A DNA stretch of 64,000 bases from Bathymodiolus brooksi (Eukaryota; Mollusca; Bivalvia; Mytilida; Modiolidae), in NCBI GenBank assembly GCA_963680875.1, contig OY804579.1, forward strand, positions 78,171,095 through 78,235,094. The letters are read 5' to 3'. Below are positions 40,568 to 52,694 of the stretch, piece after piece (the stretch's first letter is position 1; each line of letters starts with the position of its first letter). The notes beneath the pieces are model-generated. The model did not search any database and was not told the DNA's origin. It saw nothing but the letters and a program-made list of their open reading frames with translations. The position numbers were made by a program, and so were the translations under genes.

Positions 40568-42060
40568 CCAAACACTCAGTGGTATTCACAGGAGCTACAT
40601 GCTGTCAAAAAGGACAAACGTAAAGCCGAAAGTGTGTGGCGGCGAACTAAACTCGAAGTCTATCGTCAGATTTTCAAAGAGAAATGTAATGCTAGTAGCA
40701 GACTTCTTTTCCAAAGTAAGCAGGACTACTACTCGACAAACACAATTGAATGCGAAATGACAGAATTGTCGAATAGACTTTTTTTCTAGGGGAGATCCAA
40801 ACCATCAGAGATAATCTACAAAAGGCAAACAAAACTAATGATAATGTTGTAAATGTTCTGAGGGCGGATGTTAAATTCACCGGCCAACATATTGCACCTC
40901 TCGCTCCAGCATCTAGTGACGAGATTAGGAAACTTCTCGTAAAATCAATCGACATCGAAATCATGTGAGCTTGACCCAATGCCTACATATCTACTTAAAC
41001 AGTGTGTCAATAACATTCTACCAGTTATTACAGCTATGGTGAATAAATCACTGAATGAAATGTCTGTTCCAATTTCATTCAAACAGGCAATCGTCAGGCC
41101 GCTTTTAAAGAAACTCGGATTGGATATGAACAACCTTAAGAATTATCGTCCGGTATCAAATCTGCCTTTTGTGTCTAAAATCATCGAGAAAGTAGTAGCA
41201 TTGAGGATTGAAGATCATTTGGACAAACATAATGATAACCGACAATCAGTATATCGCCCTGTTCACTCTACTGAGACTGCATTGCTTAGAGTACATCATG
41301 ACATAGCAACAGCGTTGGACAATAACAGTTGTTCCATTCTTGTCATCCTAGACCTATCAGCTGCTTTCGACGTTTTTCATCATGGAATTTTATACCAGCG
41401 ATTGGAATATACCTTTGGGATATCCGGATCAGCATTAGCATGGATAAAGTCATACCTAAGAAACAGGTCACAGCAAGTAGCCAATGGTTCTGCTTTATCG
41501 GATTCCCGAGCACTCACAAATGGTATACCCCAAGGCACTGAATGCTCGGACCGAGACTCTACTGCATATTTTCGAAACCAATTGGTGACATTTGTGAAAG
41601 TCACGATATGGACTACCATTGCTACACCGATGATACTCAAATTTACATCGTAGTAGAGCCACGTGAAAATTTGAGTGATAAGTCAGTGAAGCTTACGTTG
41701 TGCCTCTCCGATATACGTGAATGGATGTGTTCAAATTTACTTAAGCTGAACCAGGACAAAACCGACTTTATGATTTTTGCTCCAAAACACAGAGCGAAGG
41801 AACTGACAGATTTTAGCATTTCATTTGGTGGCAACATTATACACGATACACCGTATGTTAAAAATCTTGGTGCATATTTTGACAGAACTCTTAGTATGGA
41901 AAAGCAATGTAATGCCATAGCTAGGTCATGTTATTTCCACATTCGAAACATTGGATGCATTCGTCCTTTCATTTCTGAAGATGCATGCAAAATGCTAGTG
42001 ACATCCAGACTGGATTACGGCAATGCTTTGTTATATGGTATAGCTAAAAATTAACAGATA
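40568..42060 (+). pseudogene. LINE reverse transcriptase domain, frameshifted
   Basis: The connecting part around 40570-40970 is broken in several frames. Frame 40979-41653 has the RT core, with [49 protein letters not shown] and [10 protein letters not shown] shift near 41542 moves the reading to frame 41542-42054, with [10 protein letters not shown] (catalytic YxDD), LKLNQDKTDFMIF and RLDYGNALLYG. A further degenerate stretch to about 42420 is the C-terminal region. Mutated sites include V for the usual D in FDVFHH. Confidence 0.88.
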
Positions 42061-42905
42061 AACGCCAGCGAGTGCACAACACAGTTGCTCGACTCATAAC
42101 AAGGACAAAGAAGATGGATCATATCACACCCGTACTGATCCGCTTACATTGGCTTCCAGTTGAATATCGAAGTCAGTACAAACTTATCCGCTCTTCATGG
42201 TTTGGCTCCAGTATATTTGACTGAACTTGTGAAACCATACGTTCCATCACGTTCTCTGCGTTCCAGTCAGCATCACTTCTCCAGGTACCTACCACCAGAA
42301 CAAAGACCTATGGTAACCGCCGTTTCGACAAGACTGCGTCAACTTTGTGGAACAACATACCACTCCAGCTCAAAACTGTGGACTCGCTATCAGCTTTTAA
42401 ATCGTGTCTAAAGACATATCATTTTAAACAAGCTTTTCGTTTGTAATTATTCAATTTGACATAGAATTTTCTGGACATTTATACGTATATGTAGATTATT
42501 ATTAATGATTTTATGATATCTGCGCTACCTTGATCCCTTGACTTTCTCTTTTCTGCCCCATTTTGGATCACCTCTCCCAACTCATTTCTGCTTCAACCTC
42601 CCTTTACCATTTCTGCACCTACCATAATCCTGTATCCCTACTCCCAACTCCACGGCCTCTTTTCTGTTTCAAACTCCTTATCGGCCTATTTCTGCACTCA
42701 CACCACCCCCTTTTCCATTTTTATTTCTTCCGTCTGCTATCAACTGCATTCAAGACTACTATTATTTAATTTTATCATTGTTATATATATGCATAGCGGT
42801 TACTTTTTAATGTTTTGCTACTTTTATCTAGTATTTTATGTTGTAAAGCGCCTTAGGGTAATTTTTTTTTGATAGGACGCTATACAAATTCTGATATTAT
42901 ATAAT

Positions 42906-42975
42906 ATATATTATATAAGGTTATTCCAGAAAAACAATGTACGCACTAGATTAGATATTTAGGTTTTTATTACAA
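42906..42975 (+). repeat. R300 remnant, right half of the element split by the LINE
   Basis: AAGGTTATTCCAGAAAAACA, then GCACTAGATTAGATATTTAG and TTTTTATTAC: the part that should follow segment A, directly abutting the LINE tail. Confidence 0.72.
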
Positions 42976-43485
42976 GATTATTTTTTTCTTAATATTTGAG
43001 TCAAAAAGTAATATATAATAAGAGTTTTCTAGCATGCTATAAATTTGCTATGTCAAGTTATTAATTAAAATGGATGGGGTGAAAACAAAATTCTGAAAGG
43101 AATTCTGTTGTAGGTTGTGATAATAATTTTCTTTCATCTTCAAAAAAATTTAAAATGCTGTAATGAGATTAATATATAAGTTCATGTGATTATATATCAT
43201 CGTTGATTGTACTGTACTTTGTGAGTAATTTAATATAACATAATAATTATAGACTTCTAAACAGAATTTTTATTAGAACTCAATTACTCCTATTTCATTA
43301 TTAACTTATAATGTTAATTATTATATGGGTAATTGTAAACCTGATTATCATCTGGAGATCACGTTCACTAACATCTTTTTATTCAAGAAAAGGTTTTGAT
43401 GAAAGTGAACATGAAATAGAATCCAACTATATTCAGGTAGAAAATACAATGTAAAACGTTAAGAAGAAGATGACATTGCTGAAAA
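42976..43485. other. Intergenic, no recognised feature
   Basis: AT-rich, nothing recognised. Confidence 0.4.
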
Positions 43486-43489
43486 GAGT

Positions 43490-43705
43490 AGCATGACGGA
43501 TGTCACTAGTGAAGCAGGAACTGCTTACCTTTCCGGAGCACCTGAGTTAACCCCCGTTTTTAGTGGGGTTCGTGTTGCTCTCTCTTTTGTTTTCTGCATA
43601 TTGTTTTGTGGCACATTGTTCTTCATTTGTTTTTCTTTCTTTTGCCCATTGTATTGTCTCCTCTTCTCCGGTTTACGGCTTATGGTTATCCATTTTGGTA
43701 ATTTT
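43490..43705 (+). mobile_element. Solo 3' UTR fragment of the YIDD retroelement
   Basis: GATGTCACTAGTGAAGCAGG, TTTCCGGAGCACCTGAGTTA and TAGTGGGGTTCGTGTTGCTC, ending near CGGTTTACGGCTTATGG. The open frame at 43493-43765 is UTR-derived. Confidence 0.7.
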
Positions 43706-44849
43706 ACTTTATTGACGAGTATAAACAGTACTGTCAAAGTGAGTGAGAGACCGCATTCAATCTGATATTTTACGTTTTGTAATTTCGGTCTTTAAAGCAA
43801 ACTAAGTCAATAGTGTCCTCAAAAGAATGTGACTTCTATTTTTTATGGGAATAATGACTTAATATTGATTGAGAGTGGAGGCTGACATTAGATATCAGCT
43901 ACCTAATTATGCATGACTTTTCGGTTACAATGTTTTCCCGAAGTTGGAATACACATGGTTGTTAACAAACGCCGTTAATGCGTGTAATCACGTGGTAGAT
44001 TAATTGACTATTTATGTTAAAAACATAGTTTATCGTTCGTGATTTTTATACTTTGAAATAATTGACACACTCCGACAATATTTTCGCCAAATCAGTCTGA
44101 ATGCCGTGTTGAGTTCGTTCCAAAGATCATATGAGTCGTCAACATAAACCGAGATTTATAATATTTGTACATTTGTACAGTTTTTTCTTCTTCTTTTAGG
44201 TGCAGAATGGAAGACAGAACATACAAAGACATGATCAGAAAAATAATAAACACTACTATGCACGTTATGTAGCATAGACCAATTCATTTTGTTATGTATT
44301 TGCGGTTTCTCCGTTAAGCACACACATTTAAGAAGTGATTACCCAGACTGAGAGGCTCCGAATTAAAATAATATATCCTTTCCGAATGGAGCGACATGTC
44401 TACATGTGGAATGTTGTTTCAATGAGCTAACGCTTATAAATCAAACTTGTTCTCACCTTGATATAGATTAAATACTGCTTACTGTAAACAAGAGGCACCC
44501 TCCCGTTTTATCATGTACAAAAGCACATTACCTGGAAAGATCGTGTGTCAATATCAACATGTAATCATCTTGCAGTTACAGTACACTTAAAAACTGTTCA
44601 CGATGACACCGTTGATCTAATTTATATAGGGATTGTAAGGTAATACTTTTTTTTAGTACATTTAAAATCAAAACTCTTCCTTCAATATCAATAATTGACG
44701 TTTTTCTATGGTTGAGCATTATTTGTGAATGACAAACAAACTGTTTCATATTGAGCTCTGTCACTGTAGACACTAATCATGACTTTACATGCAATAAAGT
44801 TTCTAGAATTCAATTGTTAATTTGTGGTTTTGGATCTGACATTAGCAGT
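43706..44849. other. Intergenic with a SINE B fragment
   Basis: About 44340-44450 holds AGAGGCTCCGAATTAAAATA, ATGGAGCGACATGTCTACAT and TTGTTTCAATGAGCTAACGC, a diverged body of SINE family B. No gene seen in the rest. Confidence 0.5.
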
Positions 44850-44975
44850 AGCTTGTTCCCAAAGACTTTCAAATTATTTTAGCTTTTCAACCATTTGACT
44901 ATGAGCGTATCTGACGATGGCTATTCCAAAATGGCGTCGTATGTACTAAAGTAGATATCTACGTTTTATAAGCAG
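44850..44975 (+). repeat. R300 copy
   Basis: TTGTTCCCAAAGACTTTCAA, TTTTCAACCATTTGACTATG, AGCGTATCTGACGATGGCTA and AGTAGATATCTACGTTTTAT. Confidence 0.72.
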
Positions 44976-46259
44976 GCAATGTAGAATACGAAGGTTATGA
45001 CATCATCATTATGTCATTCATTTGAACTTTGGCCTCTTGCATCTAATACACATTAAATCAATCTTAGGTTGTGTACTTTAATCACATCAGATTCAAATTA
45101 TACATTTAATCTTGAACATGTTGATGGCGGTTAATATTTGATAAAAGTACATTGACTAACTTCACTGAATTATTATAGGTAACCAATGGAACGATAATTA
45201 CAATAATAATACGTCTGACAAATAATTGATATTGGCGATATTTATTCTGAAATTGTACTAGGACAGTTTTAAACAGTTATCGGCACTATTTAAAAAACAT
45301 GGGTTTTACCCAAGTGAATTACATGGTCGTAGAAGCAGGAGAAGCATGTGGGAAGATGGCGTAACTATAAATCAAGAGGTAAATGGATGTGTTTGAAGCC
45401 AAACGACATTTTTTTACTTGTTAGTTGAGAAAGCTTGCCACTCACTTTCCCGACCTCTCCTGAAATTTTCCCCCTCATTTTCAGATCCCCTCATAAAGTT
45501 TGCCCCCCTCTTCCCGATCCGTCTTCACTTCTCTGAATTATATTAAGTATATTTAATATTTCCATTAATGAAGCATATTTTCATACTTATTGAACATATA
45601 ACAATATTGGTAAAATGGATAACAACAAAAATAATACACCATCAGAACAAAATACTACACCATCAGAACAGTTCCAAATCGTAGAAACTTGATACCGGTA
45701 ACATATATACATGACCGCTCATTTTCCAAGCTTGGTACAGGCATTTCAATAAAAAAGAGTGAGAGGGTTAATGAGGTCTTATGAAACAAAACCTCCCCTA
45801 GTGAAATGATACGGTCATGTAAATGTTTTCTACGTGTGTTTTTGTAAAATTTTATTTGTTATAGTCACCTTATAGTAAACAACATTCCAACGACGTATAG
45901 CTCGACAATTAACCAGAGTGAACTTAACGACACTGCAAAGGCGACGTAATTAAATAAAGCATCTAAACGAAATTAATGTGAAAAGTTATTTCACTTTAAA
46001 ACAATAAATATTTCTGCTGACAGACTATCCTCGTCGCTGTGTCACTGTACCGTTAATGACATTGCTCCGTGGTTGTATGTACTTAATTATTCAATCAAAC
46101 TGAATAACAAGGGCACTAAGCAAACACATATTTGTAAATAATAGATTTATATAAGAATTAATGAAATAATGAAGTTATTTAACATGAGAAGTCAATGTGT
46201 ATGAGCTTATACATATTGTACAAGCCTGATACACCACTGCTTCGACACTTATAGTATTC
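44976..46259. other. Intergenic with a dispersed motif
   Basis: About 45697-45830 has ATACATGACCGCTCATTTTC, AAGCTTGGTACAGGCATTTC and CCTCCCCTAGTGAAATGATA. Related words occur at 4530-4610, 15175-15250 and 18445-18540, and in reverse at 46430-46500. About 45890-46120 is repeat-free. No gene. Confidence 0.4.
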
Positions 46260-47228
46260 AATTATATATATTATGTTAGAAATTACAGTTTCTAAATAAT
46301 GCAATTATCATTAAAACTAAAGTTGATCTCCCTAACACATGGGTAACCTTCACTTATATTGGTTATCATGTTTAGTTTCTTGTCTCAAATATTTTAAAAT
46401 CAATTTGGCTTTCAAATCTTTCAGGCCCATAAAGCTAGCTTACCTCCTCCACTTTTTATTGACGTGTCTGTGCCAAGCCAGGTAAATGAGCGGTCATGTG
46501 TATTGTGTGATAGAGAATCGGTTTTACCTCTTTTATTGGACTTTAGAACTGTTTCGACAGTGTAGTATCCCCCCCCCCCCCCCACACACACACCATTTTA
46601 TTGACTTTTAGGGAGGTAATTCCAGAAACTCGTCGTTCTCTCCTTTTTAAATTAGATATCCACGACTTTATTGCAATCACTGGCTTGATATCTCTGCTGG
46701 TGGACGATATACCGAGGGTATTATCTCCCCAATAGTTAGTATGGTTTATTGAAAATTTAGAATTCTTAAATTAAATAATTATAATTAAAACTAAGGTTCA
46801 TTTCTCACACACATAGCCAATCTCAGCTGATTTTTAGCTATCCTGTTTTCTCGTCATTTGACTTTCAAACATATCGACTTTGAGAGTACTTGATAAACAT
46901 TATTCTAGAAAAACGTCGTGTGCACAACAAATAGGTATCTATGTTTTTATTACTATGACTTAGTCGGTAACTCTGCTAGTGGACCATTAGTCAGTATTTT
47001 AGCACTGCTATTGTTTATTCAATATATTTATTATTGAAAATTACAGTTTCTATATAACAGAATTATTATTATAGCATAATTGTTATTAAAACTATATGAT
47101 TCATCTCTCTCAGACACAGATAATCTTAGTCAGTTTTAGCTATATTGTTTAGATGCTTTGTTTTTCTTACTTCCAAATATTTAAAAAAATCATTTGACTA
47201 AGAGCGTACTTGATGATGGTTAACTAAA
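46260..47228 (+). repeat. R300 monomers in head-to-tail tandem
   Basis: TTCCAG-type junctions lie near 46620, 46905 and 47217, spaced about 280-315 bp. Between them come the ATATC block, segment C (CTGCTGGTGGACGATATACC), ATTACAGTTTCTAxATAA, segment B and segment A. The first monomer is interrupted at about 46430-46610 by other sequence that includes a C16 run and CACACACA. This shows R300 can itself sit in tandem. Confidence 0.75.
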
Positions 47229-47236
47229 TAAGGGTG

Positions 47237-47452
47237 TTAGGGTTTAATTCCACTCTCAAAATTTGTTCAGTTATATCGTTGCGGTCAGTTTTATTGGTGA
47301 AGGAAACCGGAGAAATCCACCGACCTGCCACAAGTCACTGACAAACTATATCACATAATGTTGTATTGAATACACCTCGCCATGAGCGGGATTCAAACTC
47401 ACAACTTTAGTGGTGGTAGGCACTGAATGCATAGGTAGTTGTAAAAGTAAAC
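47237..47452 (-). mobile_element. SINE-like family A copy
   Basis: GGGTTTAATTCCACTCTCAA, GCGGTCAGTTTTATTGGTGA, CCACCGACCTGCCACAAGTC and GAGCGGGATTCAAACTC: body plus the B-box part of the head. Confidence 0.72.
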
Positions 47453-47672
47453 TAAATTACATCTACGTTTTTTAATAAAATAAATATACATCGAGGACAA
47501 CAATACATCTCGTTTTCGTTATTTTTGTGGTATTTGATATTCATAAGTTTTTTTAGATACCTAAGCCTATACGGAAATCTTAACAAGAAGAGACAGAACA
47601 CTGGATAATATGCAAAATAAGTGTTCGATATTTCATTAGATGACCTTTAAATCAATAAAATGAGTGGAAAAG

Positions 47673-47768
47673 GGGAGTTAATATTAATTATTAAAGGGGA
47701 GTTAATATTAATTATTAAAGGGGAGTTAATATTAAATATTAAAGGGGAGTTAATATTAATTATTCGGG
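47673..47768 (+). repeat. Minisatellite, 24 bp x 4
   Basis: GGGGAGTTAATATTAATTAT plus TAAA. A TTTG run (about 47823-47857) follows. The open frame at 47660-48037 covers both and is not a gene. Confidence 0.85.
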
Positions 47769-47870
47769 AGTTCATCTATTCTCACTCGACCTTTTACTGG
47801 TGGGTTTTTTTCTTGCTTCTTTTTGTTTGTTTGTTTGTTTGTTTGTTTGTTTGTATGGTTGTAGATGTTT

Positions 47871-49424
47871 GCATCCATGTGTTGTTGTTTTTTTGTATGC
47901 CGACCCTCCGTTTAATAAAAAAAATCTCTTTAGACTTGTATAGTCTGTGTATTTCTATTGTTAGAAAATGTTGTTTCTTTCAAATATTTCGGAATATTGT
48001 AGATCATAGGCTTTTCTTAGTTTTCACAAAAATATAATGTTTTACATGAAATAACCTCAAAGTACCGGTAAGGACAATCTTTGGAATCCACTCGTAAATA
48101 TACACATTTTCCGGTATGGCTTCCTGAACATATATTTACATAAGAACTCAGATATAGATACATTAACGTTAGTGTCATTTGAATAAGCAGAAATATCTGG
48201 TATTTTCTAGCTTTTCGGTTAGAGTTCAAGCTATATGTTATAATAACTTTTATCCGTGTAGAAATTGAAGCGCAAAACGCAAAAATGTGAGATGTCACAA
48301 TTCCTAGTATCTGGTAATTTGTACCGCCATTAAATCACACTAAACCAAAATGAACATTAAATTTAATAAGAAACTAATCTTATTTGGTCTGTCTTATTAA
48401 CTATCCTTTATTTAATGTATCTATAGAAAATGTTGTCTTTTAGCAATTATACCACTGACCCTAACCGTCTTCCCGTCAATCATGCTCCATCTCGGGTCTG
48501 GATTGTGTACACCACACAAATTATTGTTTTAAAATATGATTTTCTATATTCTCTGAGGCGATTAGTCTTTATATAAAATATAAACCAGCAAATAATTGTG
48601 TTAGCTTCGCCAATAAAGACAGTAGGGAATGAAATATGACTGGCATGCTACACCATTATTAAATTGTTAGCCTGCTTGTTCTTTATCAAGATTCTAAATT
48701 AACTTGATAATACAATCTAACTTGAATAATTTCTCCTAATATCCACTTATATTCGTTTTGTTTATTACATCATAGCCTTTGTCAATATATCTTCTTCAGA
48801 CCAAGATAAAAATAAAAACAAGAAGTACTTTTTTACTGATTTTACGTCCCCCGTTCACCTTGTTTGTCAATACAACTGTTTTCTTTTATTAATAAATTTA
48901 ATCTCTTGTTAAGCTTGACAGGAATAGGATATTTTCAACTTACTTTAAACCTACCTATATCGAGTTGACCTATTACCATCTTGATAAAGTTAAACTTTTA
49001 GAAGTAGTATTTATTTTCATTTATCTGCATTAAACAATGAAATATTCAAATATTGAAGGAAAATATATGTTAATTTACTTATGAACACCACATGGACAGA
49101 CAAAAAAAACCCAGCATGAATGGAATACAAAAGAAAACTAAAATCTAGGAAAAACCTGAACAATTATAGAAATAAAGTACTAAATAGGGCACAGAAAGTC
49201 AAAAAGGACTTCCTATGGGCAACGGTTTTACTCGAAACCCATAACTAGTAGAGGAACTATGCTACGATGCTATCTGAAGCCCTTATCGCAATCAATTGAA
49301 AGTAAAAAAATGTGCATACTTTTCAAATATTCGATATTTCGGAATCTGGGCTACATTTCCATAAAATAAAATAAATTAGCAAATTTCCTTTATTAATGTG
49401 GAAACCATAAGATGATCATTGTGT
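47871..49424. other. Intergenic, no recognised feature
   Basis: Mostly unique AT-rich sequence. About 48455-48720 is repeat-free and slightly less AT-rich. Confidence 0.4.
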
Positions 49425-49530
49425 TGAGAATTCAAAAGAATCGGTCAACTAGAACAAAATTTATTGAGCGCAAACCATTGTGTCTACAAACAGACGACAT
49501 AGACAGACCCATAACATAATGCGACCACAT
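49425..49530 (+). repeat. Dispersed repeat D, copy 1
   Basis: TCAACTAGAACAAAATTTAT, GCAAACCATTGTGTCTACA and ACAGACCCATAACATAATGC correspond to 55255-55365. Open frames overlapping here on both strands (49461-49809) are not recognised as genes. Confidence 0.6.
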
Positions 49531-49847
49531 GTGTACAACAAAACATGTAAAGGACTGTATAATGAATGTCCACATACGCGTTTGATTTCAATCAGTTGTA
49601 CGATTAATGGGAGATTCTTGTTGTCCATTTCAGAAATTGAGCACCGAATGAGATCTAAATTATACGACAAACTTCCAACTGTAAACTTCTTATTCATTTT
49701 GCAGCAACACTCCAGCAGCATCTGCATAAGGAGTTTATACATTTCAGTTTGTTATATTCCAGGGTCTGTACATTCTATCTGGATTTTGAGGATAGACGAT
49801 TGTTGGTGACGAGTATATAATGCTGCTTACACAGGGATTCATAAATA

Positions 49848-50095
49848 AATTGAAATATTCACTTCCGAAGTTTTATGGTCGTTATTATGATTTGGTTGAT
49901 CTCTGCGCAGTATCTAATAGTATCTCGCTGATGACTCGTGGCCTATTTGTACTGTGGTAATTTCTTTCTGTCAATATCACCTCGCTTACAACATTCACTG
50001 GTCTTTTACCATTAGTCCGATTAATACGGAGGGTGCCACATATCGATCAGAGGAAACAGGGGATATAGCGACTTGGATAGAAAAATATTACATTG
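49848..50095 (+). mobile_element. Degraded ORF end and 3' UTR start of the YIDD retroelement
   Basis: Frame from about 49848 reads KYSLPKFYGRYYDLVDLCAV, a decayed match to the ORF end at 80-180, then TACGGAGGGTGCCACATATC, resembling the UTR. The open frame at 49954-50256 overlaps this. Confidence 0.55.
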
Positions 50096-50402
50096 TAACC
50101 ACACCACTAACATACCGTGAGATAGCTGTACGGGAAGAGCTGATACACAGTATCATAAACGTACCACATGTGGTGCATTCTCCTAACACGACACACCAAC
50201 TTACCATGCTGGCAGTTCATTTTGTATTCCTGCATAACGATCGGACGCTATTGTAGGAGCGGTTCTACAATGTACACCGTACCGCAATCCAGGCAATCAA
50301 GTTCAATAAGATGTAGTCAAATCTGTCCATGTCGTCACCTCTAATAAGCAGCCAGCCCACCTCAGGGGCGGATCCAGAGACTCTGTTGACGGGGGGGCTC
50401 AG

Positions 50403-51046
50403 TTATGGAGCAATATTTTCAATAATTGATGGAACCAACTGTTGTCCCAAAGCGGTTCTGGCGTGTAGGTCGGTAAACCTTGTTTTCATTTCATTTAACG
50501 TACAGTAGAGAAGAGGTACAGTTATTGACTTCCTAAAGTAGTCTTCCAGACTCTCTGCTTCAACATTATCTCTCATTATTTGTCTCCCGCATATTCTAGG
50601 TTTTTTAACCTCTATGTCAAGCGGTTCACATATTTTAGCACTCCTCTCAAAACACTGGTGGTTGAATTGTTCAACATTTGCTCTGCAGTCTAGTGAGCTC
50701 TGAATTAAATTTACGCTTTTTAAGACTCTGCCTATGTCAAGTGATCTCTCTTGTAGTGTTCTTGTAGAGGACCTTTGTAAGTTGGAATAACTTGTGTCCG
50801 ATCCAAATGTTATATAGTTAACAATAAAATAAGTTTAATCTAAATCTAGTGATCTGCTGAGCCCTTTCTTAAAAGCCAGGCACATTTGAACAATAACAAT
50901 GGTTACGACAAAGTCAAAGTTGCAAATGGAATTCAACAAAGAAGTTACATCAGCTTCTACTGGTCTGGTGTATGTGTGTTTTGGCAGTTTTGTAAAGTGC
51001 TCAAAGGTTTGAGCAATAACAGGGGGAAAATCTAATTTAAGTCTAT
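50403..51046 (-). pseudogene. hAT-superfamily transposase relic (P52rIPK/ZMYM1-like)
   Basis: One minus-strand frame, broken by a single TAA at 50835-50837, reads SLLNSICNFDFVVTIVIVQ and CLAFKKGLSRSL before the stop. After it come LQERSLDIGRVLKSVN, KKPRICGRQIMRDNVEAESL and EDYFRKSITVPLL, ending LVPSIIENIAP. This order matches the mid-region of hAT-type transposases and their domesticated relatives such as the P52rIPK and ZMYM1 groups. About 30 residues around the stop look inserted relative to the family. The N-terminal zinc finger and the C-terminal dimerisation domain are absent, so it is a fragment of a dead element. Confidence 0.78.
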
Positions 51047-51965
51047 TTTATTTCTAATTAATTTCAATTATTTTGAAACTGGATTTGTAGACAACTTAAT
51101 TACCAAAACACATGACCATACACTTTTTACTTCTTGTCTAAGTGAAAGTCATATTACATATATATACATGTACAACTGTTCTTATATTTTTCTATATTTC
51201 ATTGTTGTGGCATATTAATAATATGATATCTGGTTTTTATTTGATTATCAAATTCTCTTTCCATTTCATCTGATAATCTTAAGGATGCTATTGAGAAAAG
51301 AAAGGACATTATGAAATAAGATTCTGTGGTTTTAATAGAGCATAATTACTAAGCCAATGGAATGCTGAAACAAAAATTAAGATCAATTTGAGAGTTTTTA
51401 TTCCAAAGATAGCATTTCAATAACAATTATCATTCAGGTTATTTAATATGGCGTACAAAAATAGTAGATATTTGTAATAATAAAGTTCTATATTGTGCAA
51501 CTTCATAGTAATTCATAAAATATTACATAATAAAGGGCTAAGCTGGACGCAGCATGATACTACTGCATCAAGTCGACAGTGGCTTCCTCTTGTACCAGTT
51601 TTACTGAAAATGACTACTATTCAGTAAAAGTCGTCACTACGTACAATCTTTTTTGAAAAGTGAAGTCAGGACTTTCATAAGGAATTTAGAGTCACGATTC
51701 AGTCGGAAAGCAAACTAATTAATGGCGTCGCTGGTAAAACCACGGGTCACGTGATTCTCATTTGAAAACGTTGACATGTTCGTCGGTCATGAAAATTGTA
51801 GAACAAAGACCTCGTTTATTTATACCGTAGAAAATATCGACCACGTCTTATATTGTTTTCTTTTCAGCAATAATTACTTCTACGATTTGTTTATTAGATT
51901 TGAGTTAAAACGGGAGATTACTATTAAAATTTTGATGATTTAGAGGGTGACCCCCTCGATGGAAT
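51047..51965. other. Intergenic, no recognised feature
   Basis: AT-rich. A short imperfect inverted pair, CCAGTTTTACTGAAAATGAC / TATTCAGTAAAAGTCG, at about 51596-51630. Confidence 0.4.
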
Positions 51966-51969
51966 GTCG

Positions 51970-52372
51970 CCATCGCATTGGAATAAAATGCAAATATATT
52001 AGGTTTGCAGTAGAGTGACATTCCCAAACTTCACACTGCGCTAGGTTATATATTTATTTAACGAAATGTTTCTCTGGTACACGTTTTTATTCATTAATAA
52101 AAAATTGTGTCAGCTTTTAGTGCCGAAAAATTGTCAGCCAAGAAAGATACCTCCGTACCATCGCATTGAAATAAAATGCAAATATATTAAGTTTGCAGTA
52201 GAATGACATTCCCAAACTTCACACTGCGCTAGGTTATATATTTATTTAACGAAATGTTTCTCTGGTACACGTTTTTATTTATTAATAAGAGTTTCTGTCA
52301 GCTTTTAGTGCCGAAAATTATTCCGATTCAGAAAAATTGTCAGTCAAGAAAGATAACTCCGTATGAATTTCC
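51970..52372 (+). repeat. Tandem duplication, period 188 bp
   Basis: Two copies (51970-52157 and 52158-52372), each starting CCATCGCATTG and containing CATTCCCAAACTTCACACTG and AACGAAATGTTTCTCTGG. The second copy has a small insertion (TATTCCGATTCAG). High identity suggests a fairly recent duplication. Confidence 0.88.
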
Positions 52373-52694
52373 GTATTTCTAAAAATAAATTTAGAACTAA
52401 CCTAATCACTTAAAAACACGCTGTGCACAAATGTTAATGCCGATGCAGGCTGCTATTTTAATAGCATATGCATATAATTAACTACAAATTTTGGAAAATA
52501 CAAACATTTATATATGGTCTCCTATCCCCAAAAGAAAGGATAGTCCACCGGTTTTATTCTAGCAATTCAAGAAAAAACATTTCTATATCCTTTTGATGAA
52601 TCATGAACAGAACTCGTGTATTTTTTTTCTAGGCATGAAAATAAAATTCAATATAAAGATAAAAAAAAATGTATAAATATTTAAAGAAAATGTA

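Larger units (their letters stand above)
39248..42905 (+). mobile_element. CR1/L2-type non-LTR retrotransposon (LINE), decayed
   Basis: Holds an AP endonuclease part, a reverse transcriptase and a 3' UTR ending TGTAAAGCGCCTTAGGG, GACGCTATACAAATTCTG and an AT-rich tail, the form typical of CR1/L2 3' ends. No ORF1 is seen. The edges are inferred from the R300 element it splits: array to 39247 on the left, AAGGTTATTCCAGAAAAAC from about 42908 on the right. AAGGTATT and AAGGTTATT at the two edges may be a target duplication. Confidence 0.85.

Noticed and set aside
40692..41918. Minus-strand open frames within the LINE
   Set aside because: Antisense shadows of the reverse transcriptase and linker coding sequence.
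49461..49809. Overlapping open frames of 93 and 109 codons
   Set aside because: They overlap dispersed repeat D on opposite strands, and neither resembles a known protein.
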